Below, piece by piece: positions 42,125 to 51,741 of a DNA stretch of 64,000 nucleotides; position 1 is the first letter of the stretch, and each line of letters opens with the position of its first letter. The notes under the pieces were generated by a model that was given only the letters and a program-made list of their open reading frames with translations, made no database searches and was not told the DNA's origin. The position numbers were made by a program, and so were the translations under genes. The stretch is from Halioglobus japonicus (GTDB lineage Bacteria > Pseudomonadota > Gammaproteobacteria > Pseudomonadales > Halieaceae): contig NZ_CP019450.1 in the NCBI RefSeq assembly GCF_001983995.1, forward strand, positions 1,860,001 to 1,924,000, given 5' to 3'.

Positions 42125-42430
42125 TTATGCCGCCATAGAAAGCGTGTGTTCCAGGAGCGTCTCCTGGGATATGTGGGGTCCGAAGTCATCCTCGGACGCG
42201 TACTCCTGGCTCACGATCCGCCAGCTCCAGCGCTCCATCACCTCATCCACTGGGAGTTCGGAAAATGGCGTGCGCCCATGAAATACCGTTTTGGGCGACG
42301 GGCTGATGGAGTCATCCGCTGCATCTGCAATCAGTGATGCGCACTCAAGCAGCTCGTGAGTGGGAATTTCGCCACCGTATACACGCTGGAGTTCCGCGTA
42401 GATCTGGCGAACTTTCTTAGGCTTGTTCAT
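42125..42430 (-). CDS. Hypothetical protein, first gene of helicase/HNH module
   Basis: A 101-residue acidic protein (KPKKVRQIYAELQRVYGGEIPTHELLECA at the N terminus, WSWRIVSQEYASEDDFGP later). There is no recognised domain. ATG 42430 with GGAGA about nine bases upstream is preferred over 42448. The gene lies 89 bases after the ARPP-1-like gene on the same strand. A hairpin at 42512-42529 may separate the two transcripts. Confidence 0.5.
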   Translation of the reverse strand: MNKPKKVRQIYAELQRVYGGEIPTHELLECASLIADAADDSISPSPKTVFHGRTPFSELPVDEVMERWSWRIVSQEYASEDDFGPHISQETLLEHTLSMAA

Positions 42431-42519
42431 GCTCGTTCTCCCCTGCATCGGTGTCGTTGAAATTCAGTAGTGCGGCGTCCTTGCCGCGGCCCTATCGGGT
42501 GTTCCCCTTCAGAGCCTCG

Positions 42520-43485
42520 TTAGAGGCTCCGCCTGCGCTTGCGGCCCGGGCGATAGCCCGAGGGTGCTTGTTCAGTCACAAACCCCGACAAGTGGACGAG
42601 CCGGCCCTCCACGGCCAGCGCTGCCGAGGCCAGATGGCCTGAGAGAAGGCGATGATCCTGGCCCATGCCGATGGAGTCGTACCGCTCCCATTGCCCGCCT
42701 TCGATGACTTCCAGGAAGCGCAGCGCCTCCGAGAGCGAGGCCCTCTGGCGATCGACTGGGGCAGACTCAAGTGCGTCTATGGCGTAACTCTTGATGAGCT
42801 TGCCGTTCAAGTTGGCGTAGGTAGTGGCCTTGTCGAACAGGTCCATTCCGACAAGCCTGCCGTGCAGGAAATAGAAGGCGCCTACTTGGCGAGTCTCGGG
42901 CTCTAACTCACCCACATACTCCTCAAGCGTAGGGGCAGCATCCTGATACATGTCTGCCATAGCAGAGGTATTCGACTCGGAATCCATTACCGAGAATTTG
43001 CGGTCGATTTCTGACCAAACTTCACCCTGGTCGCTGCGCCGAGAGCCTGACTGCCGCATTGAGCGGCTCACAGAGGCCATTTTTTTGGCCCGACCGCGAG
43101 CGAAGTGGGTCCGGTCTGTGCGCTCAAAGTTGTCAGAGCGGTAGGACCAGCGGCCCGACTCTACACATGAGACGGGTATGACCGTTGTGGTCATGGCGGG
43201 CACGAGCAGCGTGAGATTCACCACCCGGTTCTGCTTCGCGCCTACCAACTCCTCGCCGTCGAGCAGGAGTACGGGGCTATCCAGTTTGTTCTCGAGCTTG
43301 AGCTCGGGAACGCTACCGGAGTCACTGGTCTCAGTGATTTCGATACCGGATGCGTCAAATGCCTGGTCGAGAGTCAGGTAGCTGAGGTCAGATTCCTGCG
43401 CAGAATCAAAGATTGGCGCGATCGCCAGTCCCCGGAATTCCTTCGGCCGTCCGAACATGAGATGCTTGGGAAGTGGTGCTGTCAT
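42520..43485 (-). CDS. ARPP-1-like domain protein
   Basis: A 321-residue protein that I assign to the ARPP-1 family (ARG and Rhodanese-Phosphatase-superfamily-associated) from PVLLLDGEELVGAKQNRVVNLTLLVPA at about residues 70-96, with no other domain. No enzymatic activity is established; comparative genomics has placed the family in stress or nucleotide-conflict neighbourhoods. The correct start is ATG 43485 with GGAGG four bases upstream. A sigma-54 promoter lies at 43525-43542 and predicts an mRNA start near 43515, 30 bases before the ATG. It is divergent from the CARF-like sigma-54 regulator, which presumably activates it. Confidence 0.65.
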   Translation of the reverse strand: MTAPLPKHLMFGRPKEFRGLAIAPIFDSAQESDLSYLTLDQAFDASGIEITETSDSGSVPELKLENKLDSPVLLLDGEELVGAKQNRVVNLTLLVPAMTTTVIPVSCVESGRWSYRSDNFERTDRTHFARGRAKKMASVSRSMRQSGSRRSDQGEVWSEIDRKFSVMDSESNTSAMADMYQDAAPTLEEYVGELEPETRQVGAFYFLHGRLVGMDLFDKATTYANLNGKLIKSYAIDALESAPVDRQRASLSEALRFLEVIEGGQWERYDSIGMGQDHRLLSGHLASAALAVEGRLVHLSGFVTEQAPSGYRPGRKRRRSL

Positions 43486-43524
43486 TTTGCCTCCAGAGCG
43501 AAAGTATTGTCGTCGTATCACCTA

Positions 43525-43542
43525 TTGCAGTTGGCGTGCCAA
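43525..43542 (-). promoter_or_regulatory. Sigma-54 promoter P1 (ARPP-1-like gene)
   Basis: Read on the minus strand: TTGGCACGCCAACTGCAA. The -24 GG (43540-43539) and -12 GC (43528-43527) are separated by exactly ten bases, and TTGGCACG-N4-xTGCA is near consensus. Predicted transcription start is about 43515. Confidence 0.88.
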
Positions 43543-43622
43543 GTTTTGATTGGGGGTGGCGAATAATTTTTAAGTTGTTGAAATATATAGATATAAAAAT
43601 TTTTCGGGGTGATTTCCGTGTT

Positions 43623-43643
43623 TGCCGAAAGTCTGCCTCGGCA
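43623..43643. promoter_or_regulatory. Dyad TGCCGA-N9-TCGGCA, possible activator site
   Basis: A perfect 6-bp inverted repeat lies in the AT-rich intergenic region, about 85-100 bases upstream of P1 and 110 bases before the regulator gene. The distance suits an enhancer for a sigma-54 activator. I could not find the same dyad near the other two promoters. Confidence 0.35.
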
Positions 43644-43752
43644 CCAAGTGCATAAAATAAATTCTCAATAAGAAAAATATTTGCTAAATTTATATGCAGA
43701 GAGGCGAGCGGCGGTTTGGCGAGTCCCGTTGCCGGTAAGAGGAGCTGGGTAA

Positions 43753-45272
43753 ATGACAAAAGAAGTGCTTGTCACCTGGGTGGGTGGCAATGACTTGGAT
43801 GCGCCTAAGACTGGGGGTGAAAGCCTTGGGCCTATTCTGAGTACTCTGTTGGACAGGCCTCACCGTAAGGTAGAGCTTGTTTACAACTATCCCACGGAAG
43901 ATGTGGAGCGCTATGCCGACTGGCTCCTGGAGCAAGTCGCAGAGAAGCTAGGCCTCGATATTCTTATAGATCTGCATCATGCCAAACTCGAAAGCCCCGT
44001 TCACTATGGAGAGATCTACCAGGCGGCTAATGGCCTGCTGGCTAAAGTGGTGGAGGAGTTCGACAGGGATCAGATTTCAGTGCTGGTAAGCCCAGGCACG
44101 CCTCAGATGCACGCCGTGTGGCTGTTGCTTTGTAAAACGACATACAAGTTGTCGATGCTTCAGTCTTCTCCGGAGGCGGGGGTAGGTGATGTGGAGGTGC
44201 CCTTCGATATAGCAGCTGACTTCATTCCAAGCCTCCTGGCTGAATCAGACGCCACACTCCGGCGGTTGGCTGCGGGGGAGACAGATGCCCCTCCTGCATT
44301 CGATGAGATTAAGACAAAAAGCCCTGTGGTGAAGGCCCAGGTCGTTAAAGCGCAGCGAGCTGCTGAGCGCGATATACCGGTGTTGATCCTCGGGGAATCC
44401 GGTACGGGTAAAGAGCTATTTGCTCGAGCAATCCATGAGGCCAGCCCCAGAGCGGGCTCCGCATTTGTAGACGTGAATTGCGGCGCCATACCGCCTGAAC
44501 TCGTGGACAGTGAGTTGTTTGGCCATAAGAAGGGTGCGTTCACGGGCGCCATTGCGGATAGGGATGGGCGATTTAAGGAGGCGGACGGGGCACGATATTT
44601 CTGGATGAGTTCGGGGAGCTGCCCCTGGATACCCAGGTACGCCTGCTGCGTGTGCTAAATGACGGTACTTTCAATCGAGTAGGTGATACCGGCAAATCCC
44701 AGGTAGATGTCCGTGTGATAGCGGCGACCAATCGCGATCTCATGGCTGAGGTCGTGGAGGGGAATTTTCGCGACGATCTCTTCTACCGCGTGGCGGTAGG
44801 GGTGATCAATCTGCCTCCATTGCGAGAGCGCGAGGGGGATTTGATGATGCTAACGGACATCTTCCTTCGGGCTATTAATGAAGCAGAGCTGGACTTAGAT
44901 GCCAGCTACAAACATAAAAAATTATCTGCAAAGGCTATGAATGTTATCAAATCTCATAGCTGGCCGGGTAATGTTCGAGAGCTACAGGCCAGTCTTACCC
45001 GCGCCAGTGTATGGTCTGGCGGAGAAACCATTACTGAGAGGGAGATGCGGGAGGCTCTACTGGAGCGTCCTGCCAAAGCGGGTGACTTATTGGGCAGAAG
45101 CTTAGATAATACCTTTGATATTCAAGGGCTTATAAAAGATCTAAAACGGCACTACATCAAAAAGGCCCTAACGGAGACGGGCAACAACAAAACCAAATCC
45201 GCTGAAAAATTGGGGCTGAATAACTACCAGACTCTTAACAAGTGGATGGAAGATGTAGGACTAAAGGAATAG
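43753..45272 (+). CDS. CARF/RtcR-like sigma-54-dependent activator, frameshifted
   Basis: About 507 residues when repaired. Residues 1-170 form a Rossmann-like sensor with [13 protein letters not shown] at the start and [17 protein letters not shown] (about 110-126), as in CARF domains and the RtcR sensor. The AAA+ domain has Walker A GESGTGKE (about 214-221), GAFTGA (about 261-266, contacts sigma-54) and ATNRDL. The C terminus is a Fis-type HTH. The frame breaks after EADG at the GGGG run 44587-44590 (expected DGGTIFLDELGELPL) and resumes to 45272; one more base restores it. GAGGAG precedes ATG 43753. Three sigma-54 promoters lie nearby, so I infer that it is the island's master activator. 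Confidence 0.82.
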
Positions 45273-45288
45273 TTGGCACGCCCCTTGC
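45273..45288 (+). promoter_or_regulatory. Sigma-54 promoter P2 (type I R-M operon)
   Basis: TTGGCACGCCCCTTGC begins directly after the regulator's stop codon. GG at 45275-45276 and GC at 45287-45288 have the exact ten-base spacing, and this is almost a perfect consensus. The predicted start is near 45300, which supports ATG 45319 for hsdR with a short 19-base leader; ATG 45301 would be leaderless. Confidence 0.93.
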
Positions 45289-45318
45289 TCTAGGGGCAGC
45301 ATGGACGATATTAAAACT

Positions 45319-48300
45319 ATGAAATCAATTAACTTCGAGCTGATTCGCCCCTACCGAGAAGAACTTGCCGACCTTGGAGGGCTGGCTGAGTTTCATCTGT
45401 ACGTGGATCCGGGAAGCGCCCTGGTAAAGCTGCGTAGTTTTGCTGAGTACGTAGTGAAGGATATTTATGTCCAGGAACGGCTCCCCAAGTTGCACAGGCC
45501 ACAGCTTATCGACTTGATGAAAAACGACGCCTTTATGGAGGTGGTTGATAGGAGCCTGCTCAACCACCTGCACTATTTGCGCATCCAGGGTAATGGACCG
45601 GCGCACGGGGAGCCTGCCGAGACTTCGACTGCGAAAATCGCTCTGGGAATTGCGCATCAGGTGGCCAGCTATCTGGCTATCCGCTATTACGGCGTTAGCC
45701 TGGATTCGATTCCAGAGTTCCAAACACCGGAAAATATTGCTGATACCGAGTCCCTTCAAAGGGAAAAAACCAGCTACAAGAAGTTGGCAGAGAAGCAGGC
45801 TGATGAGGTTGAACGTTTACTTGCGGAGCTAGATGCATTGCGCGCGAAGCTCGATGCGGAGCCCGCGTCAAGTGCAGAGCGTGAGCAGAGCCTGCGTGCG
45901 AGTCAAAGTGCGTCAGCAGCGCTGACCTGGGATGAAGCTAAAACCCGGACTCTGATGATCGATGCCCTGCTGGGTAAAGCTCGCTGGGATATTGGCAATA
46001 CCGACGAGGTTGGTATCGAATTTGAGGTCCAGCATCAGCCCACAGCATCGGGTATTGGTTACGCCGATTACGTGTTGTGGGGCGATAACGGTTTACCACT
46101 GGCAGTCATTGAAGCCAAAAAATCAGGCGCTGATCTCAGTCTGGGCCGTGAGCAGGCGCGTATGTACGCCGATGGCCTCGAGAAAATGACCGGTCAGCGC
46201 CCCATCATTTTCTATAGCAATGGCTACGAAACACATCTTTGGGATGATGTTCAGTACAACAGCGCACGTAAGGTCTACGGTTTCTATGACAAGGAATCAC
46301 TCGAATACCTGATCTTCCAGCGTAGTCATAGGGATCCAGCTCCGGAACAGGACAACCCCGATCTCAGCATTGCAGACCGTGCCTACCAGATCGAGGCAAT
46401 AAAGACGGTTGCCGGTCACTTTCAGCAGCAGCGTCGCAAAGCTCTGCTGGTACAGGCCACGGGCACCGGAAAAACCCGGGTTGCTATCGCAATTGTTGAG
46501 CTGTTGCTGCGCAAACGTTGGTTGAAGCGGGTTCTCTTTCTTTGCGACCGTAATGAACTGCGAAAGCAGGCTGGGGATGCATTCAAAACCCACCTGCCGA
46601 GTGAAACCCGCTGCATCATTGGCGCTGGCGGCGAGGTCGATCCCAATGCCCGTATCTATGTCGCCACCTACCCGGGCATGATGAACCGTTTTGAGCAGTT
46701 CAATGTGGGTTTCTTCGACCTGATTATCGCGGATGAGTCCCACCGCAGTATCTACAACAAATACCGGGACCTGTTCACCTATTTTGATGCTCTTCAACTG
46801 GGGCTTACCGCTACTCCGGTCAAGTTTATTGCCCGTAACACATTTGATCTGTTCGGTTGCGAGAATCAGGACCCGACTTTCGAGTACACCCTTGAGCAAG
46901 CCATCAATAATGTGCCGCCTCATTTGGTACCGTTTCGGGTCAAGGACCTAACCACCGGTTTCTTGCGCGAAGGTATCAAGTATGAAGCGCTGAGTGAGGA
47001 GCAGCGTGAGCAGCTTGACGAGCAGACCAGCGATGCTGAGGATTTCAACTATCAGGGTAAGGACATCGGAAAGCGTGTATTCAATAAAGATACAGACCGT
47101 ATCATCCTGCAAAACCTGATTAACAATGGTCTCAGGGATGACACCGGTTCGCTGGTTGGGAAGACAGTTGTGTTCGCCGTGAACCAGAATCACGCTGAGG
47201 CACTACAGAAGACATTTGTAGAGCTGTACCCCCAGTACGGGGACGCCGTGTGTAAAGTCATTCACAACAAAGTGCCTCGTGCCGAGGCGCTTATTGATGA
47301 GTTCAAGCAGCCTGGCAATAACTTCCGAATTGCAATATCGGTAGATATGCTCGATACGGGCGTGGATGTTCCCGCACTGGTAAATCTGGTGTTCGCAAAG
47401 CCGGTCAAATCCTGGGTTAAATTCTGGCAGATGATCGGTCGCGGTACTCGTTTGTGTCCCGACTTGTTTGGCCCTGGCAAGGATAAACGCGAGTTTCTGA
47501 TCTTCGATCACTACGGCAACTTTGAGTATTTCAACGAGTCTTATCAGGAGGCTGATACAGGCACCCGTAAGTCGCTATTGCAATGGACCTTTGAAGCCAG
47601 ACTGGAATTGGCAGAGGGTGCCGTTGAAGCGGGAAATCGTGACGCATTTGATACTTCTTGCAAGTTAATGCGCTCTGACATTAATGATCTGCCGCAGAAC
47701 AGCGTGCAAGTACGCGATAATCTGCGCGACGTCCATATTCTGCAACAACCCGACATCGTAGAGGTCTTTGAGGCTGCAACCGTCTCTACTCTACGCGAGA
47801 CTATCGCGCCACTCATGGGGCAGCGAACGCTGAGCGATAAGGATGCCATCCGCTTTGATCGTCTGATGGCTGAATTGCAGCTCTGCTTTGTGAAGGGGGC
47901 TGCCTGCCTTGAAGAGAAGCGATTGGAACTGCTTGCCCGGGTAGACCGGCTTGCGATTACCATCAAGGCTGTTCGCGACAAGGATGCGCTTATTAAGGCG
48001 TTGCGCACCAGCGAGTGGTGGGATGCCGCGGATTTCGCAGCTCTGGAACAGGTTCGTACTGAGCTGAGGGGCATAATGCGCTATCAGCAGGCGCTTGTGC
48101 AGCCCGGCGGTGGTATCCACCGCATTGATGTCACAGAGGATGTTGGTGAAATCCGCGAGCACGATCGTACTGTCGATCTAACTCGCACCGAGTCGCTGGC
48201 TTATCGGTTTCGTATCAAGACTATCCTGGAGGATATGTTTGATGTGAATCCGACTCTCCAGAAGATATACAACCAAGAGCCGGTAACTGATGCAGAGCTG

Positions 48301-48690
48301 GAATCCCTAACATCGCTTGTGCTCACCCAGAACCCGGGTGTGGATATCTCATTGCTCGTTGACTTTTTTCCTGAGGCGCAGGATTTGCATCAGGCCGTCA
48401 GTCAGCTCATTGGCCTTGATCCGGAGAAGGTGGATGGCCACTTTACTGAGTTTATGCACGAGCACCCGCAGCTGACACCCCTGCAGGTGAAGTTCCTTAA
48501 CCTGATGAAAACGCATATCGCGACCAATGGTTATATCACCCTGGGCAAATTATACGAGGCACCTTTTACCCACCTTCATGCAATGGGCTTGGATGGGATA
48601 TTCCCTGTCGACACCGTTGCTGAGGATCTGGTCAAGGTAATGACACCCTATGTGCGGCCTGAATCGGATGGTTCAGCTGAGGTGCACTAG
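45319..48690 (+). CDS. hsdR: Type I restriction enzyme R subunit
   Basis: A 1123-residue HsdR of the EcoEI type. The N terminus is a DUF4145-like helical region and a coiled coil (to about residue 195). The nuclease domain shows YADYVLWG and EAKKSG (PD-ExK, Glu/Lys near residue 265). The SF2 motor has ATGTGKT (about residue 381), ADESHRS (about 472) and LTATP. The C-terminal EcoEI_R_C domain begins near residue 950. It translocates and cuts DNA bearing unmodified HsdS targets. The sigma-54 promoter makes ATG 45319 more likely than 45301. It is the first gene of an eight-gene operon ending at 58176. Confidence 0.92.
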   Translation: MKSINFELIRPYREELADLGGLAEFHLYVDPGSALVKLRSFAEYVVKDIYVQERLPKLHRPQLIDLMKNDAFMEVVDRSLLNHLHYLRIQGNGPAHGEPAETSTAKIALGIAHQVASYLAIRYYGVSLDSIPEFQTPENIADTESLQREKTSYKKLAEKQADEVERLLAELDALRAKLDAEPASSAEREQSLRASQSASAALTWDEAKTRTLMIDALLGKARWDIGNTDEVGIEFEVQHQPTASGIGYADYVLWGDNGLPLAVIEAKKSGADLSLGREQARMYADGLEKMTGQRPIIFYSNGYETHLWDDVQYNSARKVYGFYDKESLEYLIFQRSHRDPAPEQDNPDLSIADRAYQIEAIKTVAGHFQQQRRKALLVQATGTGKTRVAIAIVELLLRKRWLKRVLFLCDRNELRKQAGDAFKTHLPSETRCIIGAGGEVDPNARIYVATYPGMMNRFEQFNVGFFDLIIADESHRSIYNKYRDLFTYFDALQLGLTATPVKFIARNTFDLFGCENQDPTFEYTLEQAINNVPPHLVPFRVKDLTTGFLREGIKYEALSEEQREQLDEQTSDAEDFNYQGKDIGKRVFNKDTDRIILQNLINNGLRDDTGSLVGKTVVFAVNQNHAEALQKTFVELYPQYGDAVCKVIHNKVPRAEALIDEFKQPGNNFRIAISVDMLDTGVDVPALVNLVFAKPVKSWVKFWQMIGRGTRLCPDLFGPGKDKREFLIFDHYGNFEYFNESYQEADTGTRKSLLQWTFEARLELAEGAVEAGNRDAFDTSCKLMRSDINDLPQNSVQVRDNLRDVHILQQPDIVEVFEAATVSTLRETIAPLMGQRTLSDKDAIRFDRLMAELQLCFVKGAACLEEKRLELLARVDRLAITIKAVRDKDALIKALRTSEWWDAADFAALEQVRTELRGIMRYQQALVQPGGGIHRIDVTEDVGEIREHDRTVDLTRTESLAYRFRIKTILEDMFDVNPTLQKIYNQEPVTDAELESLTSLVLTQNPGVDISLLVDFFPEAQDLHQAVSQLIGLDPEKVDGHFTEFMHEHPQLTPLQVKFLNLMKTHIATNGYITLGKLYEAPFTHLHAMGLDGIFPVDTVAEDLVKVMTPYVRPESDGSAEVH

Positions 48691-48727
48691 TTATGGCAAT
48701 GTGCCAGGTTTTGGAGAAGTTGATTGT

Positions 48728-49015
48728 ATGAGCGACCGTTTTGCGAAGACCTTCTATTTGTTGCATGAGAACGGTGATCGGTTGTGGCCGGTACAAATGG
48801 AAGATCAGCAAACCCGCCGAAGTAGTTGGCGGGTGTCTGATAATGGCAACACCAAGGCCGCAGCTATTGAAGTGACGGACGAGGAAGTGCTGAGAGATTA
48901 TGTGATTAACCAGAGGTACGCTGTGCGCGCCGCCACGCGAAAGAGTGGTGCGCGCGCATCACTCTACAGGCCTGATCAACGGGCCATCAGAGAATTGGTT
49001 GACCTGAAAAAGTAA
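48728..49015 (+). CDS. Hypothetical protein between hsdR and hsdM
   Basis: A 95-residue soluble protein (MSDRFAKTFYLLHENGDRLWPVQM, basic C terminus). ATG 48728 has GGAGAA upstream. The longer frame from 48650 overlaps hsdR and lacks a site. It lies 37 bases after hsdR and 22 bases before hsdM. No family is recognised; the position suggests an accessory or anti-restriction-type regulator of the R-M complex. Confidence 0.6.
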   Translation: MSDRFAKTFYLLHENGDRLWPVQMEDQQTRRSSWRVSDNGNTKAAAIEVTDEEVLRDYVINQRYAVRAATRKSGARASLYRPDQRAIRELVDLKK

Positions 49016-49037
49016 CGCTACAGGAATTATGCGCTAA

Positions 49038-50558
49038 ATGATAACTGGTGAATTGAAAAACGAAATCGATCAGCTCTGGGAAAAGTTCTGGACGGGCGGC
49101 ATTACCAATCCGTTGACGGTAATTGAGCAGATATCTTTCCTGATGTTTGCTCGGCTGCTGGACATCCAGGAGACTACAGCTGAAAGGCGGGCGGCCCGAA
49201 CCAAGCAACCGTTTGACCGCGTGTTTCCGCAGGACAAGGAAGGTCAGCTGTTACGCTGGCAGAATTTCAAGAACATGCCCGGCAGTGAAATGCTCACGCA
49301 TGTGAAACAGAGCGTCTTCCCTCATTTCGCCAGCGTCACGGTGGCCGAAACTGACTTCGGTGAATACATGGCCGATGCCGATCTCGAAATCAAGAGCGCA
49401 CAGGTGTTGCAGGCCGCGGTCGAGATGATTGACAAGCTGCCCCTGACCTCGGGCGATACCAAGGGTGACTTGTATGAGTACCTGCTCAGCAAACTCACCA
49501 CCGCAGGGATCAACGGCCAGTTCCGCACCCCGCGCCACGTAATCGACCTCATGGTAGCCATGCTCGACGTTAAACCTGACGAGACCGTGTGCGACCCGGC
49601 CTGTGGGACCGCGGGTTTTCTGGCCCGGGTGATGGAGTACCTGAATAAAACCCACACCAGCCCTGACATGATCAGCCAGGATGAGGACGGTAATCCGATC
49701 TATGTCGGCGACCAACTCGAACCTTTCCGCGACCATATCACCAGGGATATGTTCTGGGGCTTCGATTTCGATACCACCATGCTGCGTATCTCCAGCATGA
49801 ATATGCTGCTGCACGGCGTGAATCACGCCAATATTCACTACCAGGACAGCCTGAATAAGTCGATCAACGACCACTGGCCCCGTCAGGCAGAAAACTGTTT
49901 TGATGTGGTACTGGCCAATCCGCCTTTCAAGGGATCGATTGATGACACCTCGATCAATAAAGACATTCTGGCCATGGTCAAGACCAAGAAGACCGAGCTG
50001 CTGTTTGTCGCCCATATCCTGCGCATGCTTAAACTGGGCGGACGCTCGGCCACCATTGTGCCCGATGGCGTGTTGTTCGGTTCCAGCAAGGCTCATCAGC
50101 AGCTACGCAGATTATTGATAGAGGAAAACCAGCTGGAGGCAGTGATCAGTCTGCCCTCCGGTGTTTTCAAACCCTATGCCGGTGTGTCTACGGCCATTAT
50201 TGTATTCACTAAAGGTGGCCAGACCGACAATGTCTGGTTCTACGATGTTGAGAATGATGGCTACTCGCTGGATGACAAGCGCACCAGGATCGATAAGGAC
50301 GATCTGCCCGACTGCCTGGAAAAGTGGCAGGCCTACCGAGCGGGTAAGGCCGAGGGGCTGGGTGATAAAACCGCCAAAGCCTTCCTGGTACCAGCTGAGG
50401 ATATTCGCGGCAATAAATATGACCTGTCCATCAACCGCTACAAGGAAGTCGTGTATGAAGAGGAGCACTACGATCCGCCGAAGGAAATTCTCGGGCGCCT
50501 GATGGCGCTGGAGGAGGAGATACAGCAGGAACTGAAAGAGCTGGAGGGAATGCTGTGA
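49038..50558 (+). CDS. hsdM: Type I DNA methyltransferase M subunit
   Basis: A 506-residue N6-adenine methyltransferase. It has the N-terminal HsdM domain, the AdoMet motif [11 protein letters not shown] (about residues 184-194) and the catalytic NPPF (about residues 294-297). It protects host DNA and forms the core of the R2M2S complex. It overlaps hsdS by four bases (GTG start of hsdS at 50555). Confidence 0.95.
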   Translation: MITGELKNEIDQLWEKFWTGGITNPLTVIEQISFLMFARLLDIQETTAERRAARTKQPFDRVFPQDKEGQLLRWQNFKNMPGSEMLTHVKQSVFPHFASVTVAETDFGEYMADADLEIKSAQVLQAAVEMIDKLPLTSGDTKGDLYEYLLSKLTTAGINGQFRTPRHVIDLMVAMLDVKPDETVCDPACGTAGFLARVMEYLNKTHTSPDMISQDEDGNPIYVGDQLEPFRDHITRDMFWGFDFDTTMLRISSMNMLLHGVNHANIHYQDSLNKSINDHWPRQAENCFDVVLANPPFKGSIDDTSINKDILAMVKTKKTELLFVAHILRMLKLGGRSATIVPDGVLFGSSKAHQQLRRLLIEENQLEAVISLPSGVFKPYAGVSTAIIVFTKGGQTDNVWFYDVENDGYSLDDKRTRIDKDDLPDCLEKWQAYRAGKAEGLGDKTAKAFLVPAEDIRGNKYDLSINRYKEVVYEEEHYDPPKEILGRLMALEEEIQQELKELEGML

Positions 50559-51739
50559 GTAACCCTTACCCAGTAACGACCTTAGGGGAAGTTTTTGAAA
50601 TCGCGCGAGGAGGGTCGCCGCGGCCAATTAAGGATTATATTACAGAAGATCCTGCCGGTTTAAATTGGATATCAATTAAAGATGCCAGTAACGGTGGAAA
50701 ATACATATCGGAAACAAAACAAAAAATACGTAAAGAAGGCCTGTCGAAATCTAGGCTAGTAAAGCCAGGTGATTTTCTACTTACCAACTCTATGAGCTTC
50801 GGTAGACCATACATCATGAATACGACAGGTTGTATTCATGATGGTTGGTTAGTTTTGTCTAGTGACCCAGAAAAAGTCTTTCCAGACTATTTCTACTACT
50901 TACTAGGCAGCGAAACGATGTATAGGAAGTTCTCAGCACTTGCCGGAGGGGCAGTTGTAAAGAACTTAAATATTGATTTGGTAAAGGGTGTAGAAATCCC
51001 CCTCCCACCCCTGAAAGAACAAAAACGCATCGCCGCCATACTCGACAAGACCGATGCCATCCGCCGCAAACGGCGGCAAGTCATCCAGCTCGCCGAAGAA
51101 TTCCTCCGCGCCGTTTTCTTGGATATGTTCGGTGACCCAGTAACGAATTCGAAGGGATGGGATACCCTAGGATTGTCTAAAGTCATTGAGAGTGAGAGGG
51201 GAATCTCTTATGGCGTGGTGCAGCGTGGTGATCAGGATAATGACGGGGTTCGATTAGTTCGCATTTCAGATTTCACCGAAAATCTGTTCAATCCAAAGGG
51301 TGTCATTAAGTGCTCGCAAGAAATATCTGATCAATACAAGCGCACGGTTTTGAAGGGAGGGGAGCTCTTAATCAGTATCCGGGGTACTGTTGGAAGAATA
51401 GCCGTTGTACCAGACTATGCAGTCGGTTGGAATGTCACGCGAGAAGTCGCAATTATACCTCTGCTTGAAGGGGAGAGTAGAGCATTTATCCGTAGCCTAC
51501 TTTTAACCGGGCCTGCACAGAGGCTAATTTCTGGACAGGTGAAAGGAGTTGCTCAAAGCGGGATTAATCTGGCTGATCTCAGAGAATTCGAGCTGATAAG
51601 ACCGCCAGAGAATATGATTAAGAGGTATGAAAGAATTGAAGCATTCGTTATGGATAAGTTTGTAAGCTATGCAGACGAGAAGGATTACGATGCATTGTTT
51701 TTTTCACTAAGCCAGACACTCTTCGCTGGTGAACTCTGA
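50555..51739 (+). CDS. hsdS: Type I specificity subunit S
   Basis: A 394-residue HsdS with two target-recognition domains. Each follows a TLG/GLS-type start ([16 protein letters not shown] near residue 8; [16 protein letters not shown] near residue 205). They are separated by a conserved helix ending [24 protein letters not shown] (about residues 145-170). The second conserved helix at the C terminus is degenerate or absent ([13 protein letters not shown] region only). It sets the DNA sequence recognised by the R-M complex; the target cannot be derived by eye. Confidence 0.92.
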   Translation: MSNPYPVTTLGEVFEIARGGSPRPIKDYITEDPAGLNWISIKDASNGGKYISETKQKIRKEGLSKSRLVKPGDFLLTNSMSFGRPYIMNTTGCIHDGWLVLSSDPEKVFPDYFYYLLGSETMYRKFSALAGGAVVKNLNIDLVKGVEIPLPPLKEQKRIAAILDKTDAIRRKRRQVIQLAEEFLRAVFLDMFGDPVTNSKGWDTLGLSKVIESERGISYGVVQRGDQDNDGVRLVRISDFTENLFNPKGVIKCSQEISDQYKRTVLKGGELLISIRGTVGRIAVVPDYAVGWNVTREVAIIPLLEGESRAFIRSLLLTGPAQRLISGQVKGVAQSGINLADLREFELIRPPENMIKRYERIEAFVMDKFVSYADEKDYDALFFSLSQTLFAGEL

Positions 51740-51741
51740 AT

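Noticed and set aside
43486..43521. Longer start of the ARPP-1-like gene
   Set aside because: The extension would start upstream of the predicted sigma-54 RNA start at about 43515 and has no ribosome site, whereas ATG 43485 has GGAGG.
43531..43546. Sigma-54-like TTGGCGTG on the plus strand before the regulator gene
   Set aside because: The -24 box is palindromic, but on the plus strand the -12 position reads TT instead of GC; only the minus-strand reading fits.
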